Part shown: one piece after another, positions 1-5,655 of the stretch
How the letters are laid out: each line of letters starts with the position of its first letter
Numbering within the stretch: position 1 is the stretch's first letter
Source: JAQVUB01 sp033809415
GTDB taxonomy: Bacteria > Verrucomicrobiota > Lentisphaeria > Oligosphaerales > Oligosphaeraceae
DNA length: 9,016 bases
NCBI GenBank assembly: GCA_033809415.1
Contig: JAPXLT010000198.1
Span: 1-9,016, forward strand
Direction: 5' to 3'
The notes under the pieces: generated by a model
The model's input: only the letters and a program-made list of their open reading frames with translations
The model's database searches: none
What the model was told of the DNA's origin: nothing
Made by a program: the position numbers and the translations under genes

Positions 1-49
1 TGGTTCGCCCCCTGGTTGGGTGGGGCTTGGAGGCTGTCTGAACCACGGC

Positions 50-155
50 GAAAACATAGTGCCGGAAAAACGGAATTTCAAGAAAAATCATAAGAAATCA
101 TACGGAAACATAGAAAATGTGAATTGAAACATAGAAAATCCCCGGGAAGTCATAG
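50..155. repeat. AT-rich block with helically phased A-tracts and CATA motifs
   Basis: The tetramer 'cata' occurs at 55, 89, 99, 109, 130 and 151, so most spacings are 10 or 21 bp, close to one or two turns of B-DNA. A 14-bp direct repeat, 'gaaacatagaaaat', occurs at 105-118 and 126-139. Short A-runs near 85, 96, 107, 116, 128 and 137 keep roughly the same phase. Phased A-tracts are known to bend DNA, so this block may be intrinsically curved. No gene is supported in bases 1-244, and the start of the window cuts off whatever lies upstream. Confidence 0.45.
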
Positions 156-180
156 CAATTCCTAATCCTGTTTTGGACGC

Positions 181-206
181 GGTCTGCGTAATCTGCGGAT
201 AAAGTG
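181..206. repeat. Short dispersed intergenic repeat motif ('tctgcgtaatctgcgg')
   Basis: The phrase 'tctgcgtaatctgcggataa' is itself a short imperfect tandem ('tctgcgtaa' then 'tctgcggat'). I recognise it from memory as recurring in intergenic DNA of PVC-group genomes. Only one copy is present here, so the assignment rests on recognition rather than on repetition seen in this sequence. Confidence 0.3.
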
Positions 207-244
207 CAACAGGAACCCTTTTTGAACACGCTCTCCAAAAAGGA

Positions 245-270
245 TTTTTTAACCACGAACCACACGAAAA
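245..270 (+). repeat. Dispersed repeat R1, copy 1
   Basis: A run of six T followed by 'aaccacgaaccacacgaaaa'. The same 26 bases occur without mismatch at 3076-3101, and a degenerate relative lies at 7353-7380. Its reverse complement reads through as a short Phe/Val/Trp-rich peptide with no family resemblance, so I treat it as a non-coding dispersed repeat. Confidence 0.75.
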
Positions 271-282
271 AGACTTGGCGTC

Positions 283-369
283 GGCTGACACCCACAACCC
301 ATTTTTTGTCCACGGAAAGCGCGGAAAGCGCGGAAATTTTTTTCTATGGGTTGCTGCTCTGACGGATGA
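283..369 (+). repeat. Dispersed repeat R2, copy A
   Basis: This element holds 'cccacaacccattttttg', a 9-bp tandem core ('cacggaaag' then 'cgcggaaag' then 'cgcggaaat'), a T-run and 'gggttgctgctctgacgg'. A close copy in opposite orientation lies at 3382-3462, and a shorter same-orientation copy at 599-655. The open frames crossing it are low-complexity and have no recognisable family, so it is best described as a non-coding intergenic repeat. Confidence 0.75.
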
Positions 370-437
370 GCCTGCTCTGCCAAAATTCTTGCGTGACAAG
401 GTCGGCTTTACTTTTTCAGTCGGAGGCGATATGGAGC

Positions 438-464
438 GCCGGCGGCTCGCCGGCATGAAGCCGG
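438..464. repeat. GC-rich overlapping hairpins
   Basis: Bases 438-444 (gccggcg) pair with 448-454 (cgccggc) across the loop 'gct', giving a perfect 7-bp stem. An alternative stem pairs 450-454 (ccggc) with 460-464 (gccgg) around 'atgaa', and the two are mutually exclusive. No T-run follows, so this is not a convincing intrinsic terminator. It resembles the GC-rich palindromic cores of REP-type repeats. The stretch 485-598 beyond it is AT-rich and shows nothing further that I can name, apart from a 22-base segment (561-582) related in inverse to 3137-3158. Confidence 0.45.
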
Positions 465-598
465 TTTCCCTCTCCCATCACTGAAAAATCAAAAAGTTCA
501 AAAAAATTCTCAAAAATGAGAAAGACCCTCAAAGCCAGTAACTTGCGCATCGGTTTTTTGAAAATCTTTCACAAAAAACAAGATTCTGGGTGATAGTA

Positions 599-655
599 GC
601 ACGGAAAGCACGGAAAGCGCGGAAAATTTGTAGGATTGTTGCTTTGACGGATGGG
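599..655 (+). repeat. Dispersed repeat R2, copy B (short form)
   Basis: The 9-bp tandem core ('cacggaaag' twice, then 'cgcggaaaa') is followed by 'tttgtaggattgttgctttgacggatg'-type sequence matching the right half of copy A and the reverse complement of 3382-3430. The left half of R2 ('cccacaaccc...') is missing, so this is a 5'-truncated copy. It ends about 50 bp upstream of the predicted promoter of the sialidase-like gene. Confidence 0.65.
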
Positions 656-704
656 ATGGCATGCGGAGTTGCAGTCTGTCTATTGTTTTGGGTGTTTTTC
701 TGTC

Positions 705-733
705 TTGTCCAATTCTTATTTCCACCGTATATT
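705..733 (+). promoter_or_regulatory. Possible sigma-70-type promoter of the sialidase/kinase operon
   Basis: TTGTCC at 705-710 (-35 like) is separated by 17 bp from TATATT at 728-733 (-10 like). Transcription would start near 740 and leave a leader of about 37 bases before the ATG at 777. Spacing and both hexamers fit the consensus reasonably. The call rests on pattern alone. Confidence 0.4.
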
Positions 734-776
734 AAGGGGTAACGTACGAAACCGCAAATCCAGGGAGAAGCTTTCC

Positions 777-1916
777 ATGAATTTCACCTACGAATCGCTT
801 CATGCTGTTCCCGTGACGAAGCCGGGGCCTAACAACGCCAGGGAACTTCGCACCCATCAGGGCATTCCAGGGATCGAGCGCATTCCTTCAGGGCGCCTTT
901 TTGCGACTTGGTATCCGGGTGGGACGACAGAATGTCGAGAGAATTATGCGATGCTTGTTGTCAGCGATGATGACGGTCAAAGCTGGACAGATGCCGTTGC
1001 CGTCGTCGATCCGCCGCATCCGGATGTCCGCGCCTTTGATGCGGCACTCTGGCTCGCTCCGAACGGGAAGCTCTACTGGTTCTGGGCACAGGGATGTGGC
1101 GGAGAGGATGGCGTACCCGGCGTGCTGGACGAAATCTTCGACGGGCTGGTTGGGGTCTGGTATGTCATTCTGGAAAATCCGGATGAAGCGCCGGAGCATT
1201 TTCGTTTCACCGCGCCGCGCCGCATTTCCAATGGGATCATGCTCAACAAACCCACCGTGCTGTCCGATGGAACCTGGGCATTGCCCTGCTCGTTATGGAG
1301 TGTAAAAAGTAAACACCGTGCTCGCCATGAATCCTTGTGGCCAGTCTATGGCGCGATGATGGTGGTTTCCGAGGATGAAGGGAAAAGCTTCTCGCTGCGC
1401 GGGACGGTCGATGTCACTGGGATTCCTGGAGGACCGTCTTTTGACGAACATATCTTTTTGGAATTGCGGGACGGTCGCATTGCCTGCTACATCCGCGTAC
1501 GCAAGGGGGTGGCCCGTAGCATCTCGATGGATCGGGGGCGGACTTGGAGTACCCCTGTACTTACTGACCTGCCAGGGCCGGACAGCCGCTTTTTTATCAA
1601 ACGCCTGCAATCCGGCAGAATCCTGCTGGTGACCAATGACAGTTTTTCGACCCGGGAAAAACTTACCGCATTTCTTTCGGAGGATGACGGTCAGACCTGG
1701 AAGGGGAGCTTGCTGCTTGATGAGCGCAACGGCGTCTCCTATCCGAATGGCATTCAGACGAAAGAAGGAAACATTTACATTTCATACGACTACAATCGTA
1801 CCAAGGGAGGATATCTTTACCTGGCACGCTTCACAGAAGAGGATATCCTGAACGGCAAAATCGGGCAGGATTCCTTCCTCCAGCGTGAAATTGACCACAG
1901 CCGCCCAGTGCCTTAG
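777..1916 (+). CDS. BNR/Asp-box sialidase-family protein (putative exo-alpha-sialidase-like glycosidase)
   Basis: The 379-residue product has a six-bladed beta-propeller signature. Four Asp boxes (S-x-D-x-G-x-x-W/F) lie at about residues 63-70 (SDDDGQSW), 198-205 (SEDEGKSF), 250-257 (SMDRGRTW) and 301-308 (SEDDGQTW). An N-terminal RIP-type motif (ERIPSGRLFATWY, from residue 34) and a late SYPNGIQ...IYISYDYNR block (about 321-341) are typical of the sialidase-like proteins abundant in glycan-degrading PVC bacteria. The first two acidic residues of each box support fold, not substrate. There is no signal peptide, so the protein is probably cytoplasmic and may act on imported oligosaccharides. 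I chose ATG 777 because it follows AGGGAG (762-767), and the 42 in-frame codons upstream run through repeat DNA and the promoter. A kinase gene follows after 20 bp, implying an operon. Fold confidence is high. True sialidase activity is uncertain, and other GH33-like or uronate-related glycosidase roles remain possible. Confidence 0.85.
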   Translation: MNFTYESLHAVPVTKPGPNNARELRTHQGIPGIERIPSGRLFATWYPGGTTECRENYAMLVVSDDDGQSWTDAVAVVDPPHPDVRAFDAALWLAPNGKLYWFWAQGCGGEDGVPGVLDEIFDGLVGVWYVILENPDEAPEHFRFTAPRRISNGIMLNKPTVLSDGTWALPCSLWSVKSKHRARHESLWPVYGAMMVVSEDEGKSFSLRGTVDVTGIPGGPSFDEHIFLELRDGRIACYIRVRKGVARSISMDRGRTWSTPVLTDLPGPDSRFFIKRLQSGRILLVTNDSFSTREKLTAFLSEDDGQTWKGSLLLDERNGVSYPNGIQTKEGNIYISYDYNRTKGGYLYLARFTEEDILNGKIGQDSFLQREIDHSRPVP

Positions 1917-1936
1917 GAAAACAGAAAGGAATAAGG

Positions 1937-3037
1937 ATGAAAGATTGTTGTATTGCTGGATTTGGGGAAGTTATGCTTCGTTTATGTCCGGAGGGGAAAA
2001 AACGCTTTGCACAAGTTTTGCCGGGCGAACTGCAAGCCAGTTTTGGCGGTGCCGAGGCGAATGTCTGCGCTGCCGTCGCAATGTTAGGCGGGCGAAGCAA
2101 GTATCTGACTTCTCTGCCGGACAATCCTATTGCAGGCGCATTTGCAAATCAGCTTCGCGGTCTCGGCTGCGATACATCCGCAATCCTGTTTTCAAAGACC
2201 GGGCGAATGGGCGTCTATTACGCTGAACATGGCTCCAATATGCGCGGCTCCTCGGTCCTCTATGACCGGGATGGTTCCACCATTTCCCTGCTGTCGGCGG
2301 AGCCCTATGATTTCCCAAAGATGCTGGATGGAGTCACGCACCTCCATTTGAGCGGGATCACACCTTCCTTGAGCAAGAACGCCTTTGAAAGCACACTGGC
2401 CATTGCCGTCGAGGCCCGGGCAATGAAGATCACGGTTTCTGTCGATCTCAATTACCGGAAAAAGCTCTGGAACTGGGAGCCGGGCACTGCTAAAAATGTT
2501 TTGGCTTCGCGTTGCATGGAGCAGATCGCCCAACTTGCCGACATCATTATTGGCAACGAAGAGGATGCCCAGGACGTCTTTGGCATCAGCGCCGATAATA
2601 CCGCCATCGACAAGGGACAACTGAACATCGCCGGATACCAGGATGTCGCGAAAAAACTTGCCGGAAAGTTTCCTCAGGTCAAGTACGTTGCCATCACACT
2701 GCGTGAAAGCATTTCCGCCGATCATAACAACTGGGGCGGCATGCTCTATGACTGCACCGCAAAACAGGCTTTTTTTGCACCCTTGAACGACCATGGCGTA
2801 TATGAACCCTTCCAGATCCGCAACATCGTCGACCGCTTCGGCGGTGGCGACAGCTTCTGTGCCGGGCTGCTCTTCGCGCTCAATACCCCGGAACTCTCGA
2901 CCCCGGAAAAGGCCGTCCAGTTCGCTGTCGCCGCCAGTGCGCTCAAGCACACCTTCTATGGCGATTACAACTATGCAACGCGCACGGATGTCGAGAGCCT
3001 GATGAAAGGGGCAGCTTCAGGAAGAGTGCAGAGATAA
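1937..3037 (+). CDS. PfkB-family carbohydrate kinase, 2-keto-3-deoxygluconate kinase-like
   Basis: The 366-residue protein is a ribokinase/PfkB-fold sugar kinase, which transfers phosphate from ATP to a sugar hydroxyl in the cytoplasm. The N-terminal signature FGGAEANVCAAVA (about residues 36-48) and the C-terminal ATP/anion-hole signature DRFGGGDSFCAGL (299-311) are clear, with Asp305 the expected catalytic base. DLNYRKKLW (170-178) matches the D-x-N-x-R-x-x-L-W element of KDG kinases, and NEED (207-210) is the usual Mg/ATP-region motif. The length is slightly above the common 310-345 residues. The start follows a strong purine-rich site (AAAGGAATAAGG) directly before ATG. It lies 20 bp after the sialidase-like gene, so the two are probably co-transcribed and the kinase may act on a sugar acid released by that pathway. 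KDG is the best guess for substrate, but fructokinase or another sugar specificity cannot be excluded. No clear terminator follows. Confidence 0.88.
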   Translation: MKDCCIAGFGEVMLRLCPEGKKRFAQVLPGELQASFGGAEANVCAAVAMLGGRSKYLTSLPDNPIAGAFANQLRGLGCDTSAILFSKTGRMGVYYAEHGSNMRGSSVLYDRDGSTISLLSAEPYDFPKMLDGVTHLHLSGITPSLSKNAFESTLAIAVEARAMKITVSVDLNYRKKLWNWEPGTAKNVLASRCMEQIAQLADIIIGNEEDAQDVFGISADNTAIDKGQLNIAGYQDVAKKLAGKFPQVKYVAITLRESISADHNNWGGMLYDCTAKQAFFAPLNDHGVYEPFQIRNIVDRFGGGDSFCAGLLFALNTPELSTPEKAVQFAVAASALKHTFYGDYNYATRTDVESLMKGAASGRVQR

Positions 3038-3075
3038 AAAACACTTGAAGCACTGCCCGGATCGTTCGTAACCCA

Positions 3076-3101
3076 TTTTTTAACCACGAACCACACGAAA
3101 A
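3076..3101 (+). repeat. Dispersed repeat R1, copy 2
   Basis: The 26 bases are identical to 245-270, in the same orientation. Here the repeat is entered through 'aacccatttttt', the same phrase that leads into a different continuation in R2 copy A at 295-306. The two repeat families therefore share a junction module. It starts 38 bases after the kinase stop codon. Confidence 0.75.
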
Positions 3102-3178
3102 GGTACGAAAGTTTTTTCGCACTACTTACTCGCCTTCTTGTTTTTTCAGAAAGATTTTTGGAAACTAATCTCCAAGCC

Positions 3179-3321
3179 ATTGGCACACAATCACTTGTCA
3201 AGCTGATCCAAGTGATTGTAGTGCCTTTACAAGGCACTGTCTTTGGGTGGGTTCCTTACCCCAGGTTAAAACCTGGGGTTAAGCATGGTTAAACGCCTAC
3301 GGCGTAATACCTTGTGCCAAT
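3179..3321. repeat. 143-bp multi-hairpin element bounded by 9-bp inverted repeats
   Basis: Bases 3179-3187 (attggcaca) are the exact reverse complement of 3313-3321 (tgtgccaat). Between them are four consecutive hairpins. The first has an 11-bp perfect stem, 3187-3197 with 3209-3219. The second has a 9-bp perfect stem, 3220-3227/3231-3238 with outer a-t pairing, around loop 'tac'. The third, centred on ccccaggt/acctgggg (3259-3266 with 3271-3278), extends to 3255-3283 with one bulged base. The fourth has a 5-bp stem, acgcc/ggcgt (3293-3305), again around 'tac'. The whole could fold as a multi-branched RNA or a cruciform. No flanking target duplication is obvious and no T-run follows any hairpin. 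REP-like/MITE-like repeat and structured RNA are both open. Confidence 0.6.
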
Positions 3322-3381
3322 CCGTCAATCTATCAGATAAAACAACCAACTAGACTGCAAATTCGCGTGCAATCTCGTCAC

Positions 3382-3462
3382 TCAAAGCAACAACCCTACA
3401 AAAAAATTTCCGCGCTTTCCGTGCTTTCCGTGGACAAAAAAATGGGTTGTGGGCGTCAGCCC
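3382..3462 (-). repeat. Dispersed repeat R2, copy C (inverted)
   Basis: Read on the minus strand this matches R2 copy A (283-363) over nearly the full length. The shared parts are the 'cccacaacccattttttt' lead-in, the 9-bp tandem core with 'cacggaaag' and 'cgcggaaat', the T-run and 'gtagggttgttgctttga'. Copies A and C therefore form an inverted pair on either side of the sialidase/kinase operon. The remaining stretch 3463-3621 is AT-rich upstream DNA of hyfB with no gene. Confidence 0.75.
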
Positions 3463-3510
3463 ACCCCCAAGTATTTCCGTGTTTTCTGTCTTGTTTTGTC
3501 GTTTTCTGGC

Positions 3511-3538
3511 TTGAAATTTCCTAATATGCAATTATCTT
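3511..3538 (+). promoter_or_regulatory. Weak candidate promoter for the hyf operon
   Basis: TTGAAA at 3511-3516 is followed 16 bp later by TATCTT (3533-3538) in an AT-rich stretch about 85 bases before the hyfB start. This is a minimal sigma-70-type match. A sigma-54 promoter, as used by the E. coli hyc and hyf operons, is not present with correct spacing. The location is reasonable, since hyfB is the first gene of the cluster in this window, but the call is weak. Confidence 0.2.
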
Positions 3539-3621
3539 GATAGCATAGACTTTCAGTAACTGACAATATTTCAGGCACGGGCGATTTTTGCTGCTCGATT
3601 TAAAGGAGAGGCGTCCTGAAG

Positions 3622-5517
3622 ATGGGAATGATGAATCCTGCGATTTTAGCGATATTATTGATTAGTTTAGGCGGGTTGCTATCGTTATTCTGCAATTTTC
3701 GCGGGCGTGCGGCGACAGCGCTTGGTCTGGGGTCCTGTTTGGCGGGCACTGTGATCGCGCTGGTATGGGGACTGGTGCGGATCATCCTGGCGGGTGCAGG
3801 CGATTATACGGAATTTATTTCCTGCTTGTTTCTGCTGCCGGTCGTAGTGGTTGGCGGTCTATCTGCGGTTCATGCGGTGGGGTATATGTCCGGGGAACAT
3901 GGGGATGGGCGTCTGGGGATTTTCTGGTTTTTCTATAATTTGACCTTGGCGTCGATGATTGGCGTCACCCAGGCAAGCTCGCCAATTCCCTTTTTACTGG
4001 CTTGGGAGGCCATGGGGCTGTTTAGTTTTGCCCTGGTTGCCTTTGATCATCATTCCCGGGAAAGCATGCAGGCTGCCTGGATTTATTTTCTCGCCTGCCA
4101 CGCCGGAGGCGCACTCCTATTGCTGATGTTTGTCTTCCGTAATAATGGAATGGTCACTGCACCGGCTGCATTTTTCATCTGCGGCTTGCTGGGCTTTGGT
4201 CTGAAAGCGGGATTCCCCCTGCTGCATATCTGGCTGCCGGAGGCGCATTCGGCAGCTCCCGCGCCTGTATCGGCTCTGCTTTCAGCCGGTATGATCAATC
4301 TGGGCTTTTATGGAATTTTGCGCTGGATGACTCTGCCGGGGGTATTGAGTTTCGGACAGCTGGGAACGGCTCTGCTGCTGGCCGGAATGATCGGTGCACT
4401 GCTTGGTATTACTTTCGCCTTGCCGCAAAAGAATCTGAAACGGCTATTGGCTTATTCAAGCATTGAAAATATGGGCATTGTCGGCATGGGGTTTGGGCTT
4501 GGCTTCCTTGGACTGTCCTGGCAGAATAACGATATCGCACTATTGGGCTTTTGTGGCGCCTTCCTGCATCTGCTTAATCACGCCACGTTGAAAGGAGGAC
4601 TGTTTCTGGCCGCCGGAAATGTCCTGAAATCCAGCGGACTGCTAAACATGGATCAGCTTGGCGGACTGCAAAAACGCCTGCCAAAAACCGGCACATGCTT
4701 TACACTCGCCGCAGTGGGAATCAGCGGACTGCCCCCTGGAAATGCATTTTTCGGGGAAGTGCTGCTTTATGTCGCAGCCGGCAAGGGGATTGCTTCCGGC
4801 AATGAAACGATGGTAGCCTGGTCGCTGGCGGTCATGCTGGCACTGGCGTTGTGCGGCGGTCTGGCTGCAACCGTCTTTGCCAAGGCGGTTGGCGCAGTCT
4901 TTCAAGGCGAGCCGCGAAGCCAAGCCGCTATCGAGGCGACTTCTCTGCCACGCAGCATGACGACGCCTATTATGGTTTTCCTAGGATTGAGCATACTGAT
5001 GGCGGTCATTTCACCATGTTTGTCGCTGAAAATGGCCACGGTGTTTTCCGGCCACGATGCCTGCCGGTCACAGATTTTCGATCTTCTGCTGATGGTGCTG
5101 TTTACCTCGCTTTTGCTGTTAATGCTCTTTTTGATCCTGTATGGAGTGCGAAACTTTCTGCTGCCTAGGAGCACCAATCGTGTCTACCAGTGCACCTGGG
5201 ATTGTGGTTTTGCCAAGCCGACCGCCCGCATGGAGTACACTGGAACAGCTTTTGTGCAACCGTTGGTGGATTTGTTCGCAGGTTTCCTGCGACCCGAGAA
5301 ACATCTGCTGAAACCGCAAGGACTCTTTCCGGAAAAGGGGGAAGTCGAAATCACCTGCGAAGACGGCGCTGAACAGATGTTCTGGAGACCGATCATCGTC
5401 AGGACAGTCAAACTTGCCATTTTTACGCACCGGCTGCAATCTGGGCACCTGCATCTTTATATCCTGTGCATGGTCATAGCACTGCTGGCTATGCTCATCT
5501 GGGGATTTTCGGGATAG
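3622..5517 (+). CDS. hyfB: Hydrogenase-4 subunit B-like antiporter-type membrane subunit
   Basis: The 631-residue polytopic membrane protein is of the NuoL/HycC/HyfB (proton_antipo_M) family, close in length to E. coli HycC and HyfB. It should be an ion-translocating subunit of a membrane-bound group 4 hydrogenase or related complex. Expected channel residues are present: Glu129 in AWEAMGLFSF, Lys195 in GFGLKAGFPLLHIWLPEAHS, His202, Lys273 in NLKRLLAYSSIENMG, and His320/Lys324 in LLNHATLKGGLFL. The C-terminal part has the family block CTWDCGF...RMEYTGTAFVQP (524-546), a soluble segment, then a last membrane helix (about 605-628). The ATG at 3622 follows AAAGGAGAGG (3602-3611) with a rather long spacer. 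In-frame ATGs at 3628 and 3631 would be even further away. It is the first hyf gene here, with 584 bp of repeat-rich DNA upstream and no hyfA. A G-rich heptad array begins directly at its stop codon. Confidence 0.93.
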   Translation: MGMMNPAILAILLISLGGLLSLFCNFRGRAATALGLGSCLAGTVIALVWGLVRIILAGAGDYTEFISCLFLLPVVVVGGLSAVHAVGYMSGEHGDGRLGIFWFFYNLTLASMIGVTQASSPIPFLLAWEAMGLFSFALVAFDHHSRESMQAAWIYFLACHAGGALLLLMFVFRNNGMVTAPAAFFICGLLGFGLKAGFPLLHIWLPEAHSAAPAPVSALLSAGMINLGFYGILRWMTLPGVLSFGQLGTALLLAGMIGALLGITFALPQKNLKRLLAYSSIENMGIVGMGFGLGFLGLSWQNNDIALLGFCGAFLHLLNHATLKGGLFLAAGNVLKSSGLLNMDQLGGLQKRLPKTGTCFTLAAVGISGLPPGNAFFGEVLLYVAAGKGIASGNETMVAWSLAVMLALALCGGLAATVFAKAVGAVFQGEPRSQAAIEATSLPRSMTTPIMVFLGLSILMAVISPCLSLKMATVFSGHDACRSQIFDLLLMVLFTSLLLLMLFLILYGVRNFLLPRSTNRVYQCTWDCGFAKPTARMEYTGTAFVQPLVDLFAGFLRPEKHLLKPQGLFPEKGEVEITCEDGAEQMFWRPIIVRTVKLAIFTHRLQSGHLHLYILCMVIALLAMLIWGFSG

Positions 5518-5564
5518 GGGGCAGGGGGTGCGTGGTGCGGGGTGCGTGGTGCGTGGTGCGGGGG
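5518..5564 (+). repeat. G-rich heptad array (GGTGCGK) directly after the hyfB stop
   Basis: Five heptads of the form GGTGCG(T/G) occupy 5527-5561, preceded by the variant 'ggggcag' and followed by extra G. Runs of four or five G lie at 5517-5521, 5524-5528, 5539-5542 and 5560-5564, so a long-loop G-quadruplex in DNA or mRNA is conceivable. The heptad is closely related to the GGTGCAG array after hyfF (8941-9016). The array starts immediately after the TAG stop. Confidence 0.8.
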
Positions 5565-5566
5565 AT

Positions 5567-5640
5567 GTCCGTGTCCCGTCCGTGTCCCGTCCGTGTCCCG
5601 TCCGTGTCCCGTCCGTGTCCCGTCCGTGTAAAGTCCATGT
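5567..5640 (+). repeat. Tandem array of the 11-bp unit gtccgtgtccc
   Basis: Five perfect copies of 'gtccgtgtccc' occupy 5567-5621. They are followed by a decayed copy (gtccgtgtaaa, 5622-5632) and a partial one (gtccatgt, 5633-5640). The array ends a few bases before the weak hyfC ribosome-binding site (AAGG, 5643-5646). Perfect identity suggests recent expansion by slippage. The unit is about one helical turn and is not a multiple of three, so copy-number changes alter spacing but not the annotated proteins. The C-rich units face the preceding G-rich heptads and could partly pair with them in mRNA. Confidence 0.9.
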
Positions 5641-5655
5641 TTAAGGTTTGCGTTT

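Noticed and set aside
275..484. A 69-codon + strand frame, and 71- and 122-codon - strand frames, across the left repeats
   Set aside because: They are translations of dispersed repeats, with low-complexity peptides, no ribosome-binding sites and no recognisable family.
651..776. A 42-codon N-terminal extension of the sialidase-like protein from ATG 651
   Set aside because: The extension runs through repeat R2 copy B and the candidate promoter, has no signal-peptide character, and the ATG at 777 has a proper ribosome-binding site with family-like sequence starting right after it.
2192..2950. A 252-codon - strand frame opposite the kinase gene
   Set aside because: It is antisense to a gene with complete PfkB motifs, and its own translation shows no family features.
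3255..3283. Intrinsic terminator after the kinase gene, from the ccccaggt/acctgggg hairpin
   Set aside because: The stem is strong but is followed by 'ttaagcatgg' with no T-run, and it is one of several hairpins in a larger palindromic element.
3572..3594. Sigma-54-like promoter (aggcacg ... ttgct) before hyfB
   Set aside because: Both half-sites look right, but GG and GC are separated by 14 bases instead of the required 10, and other GG choices give 8 or 9.
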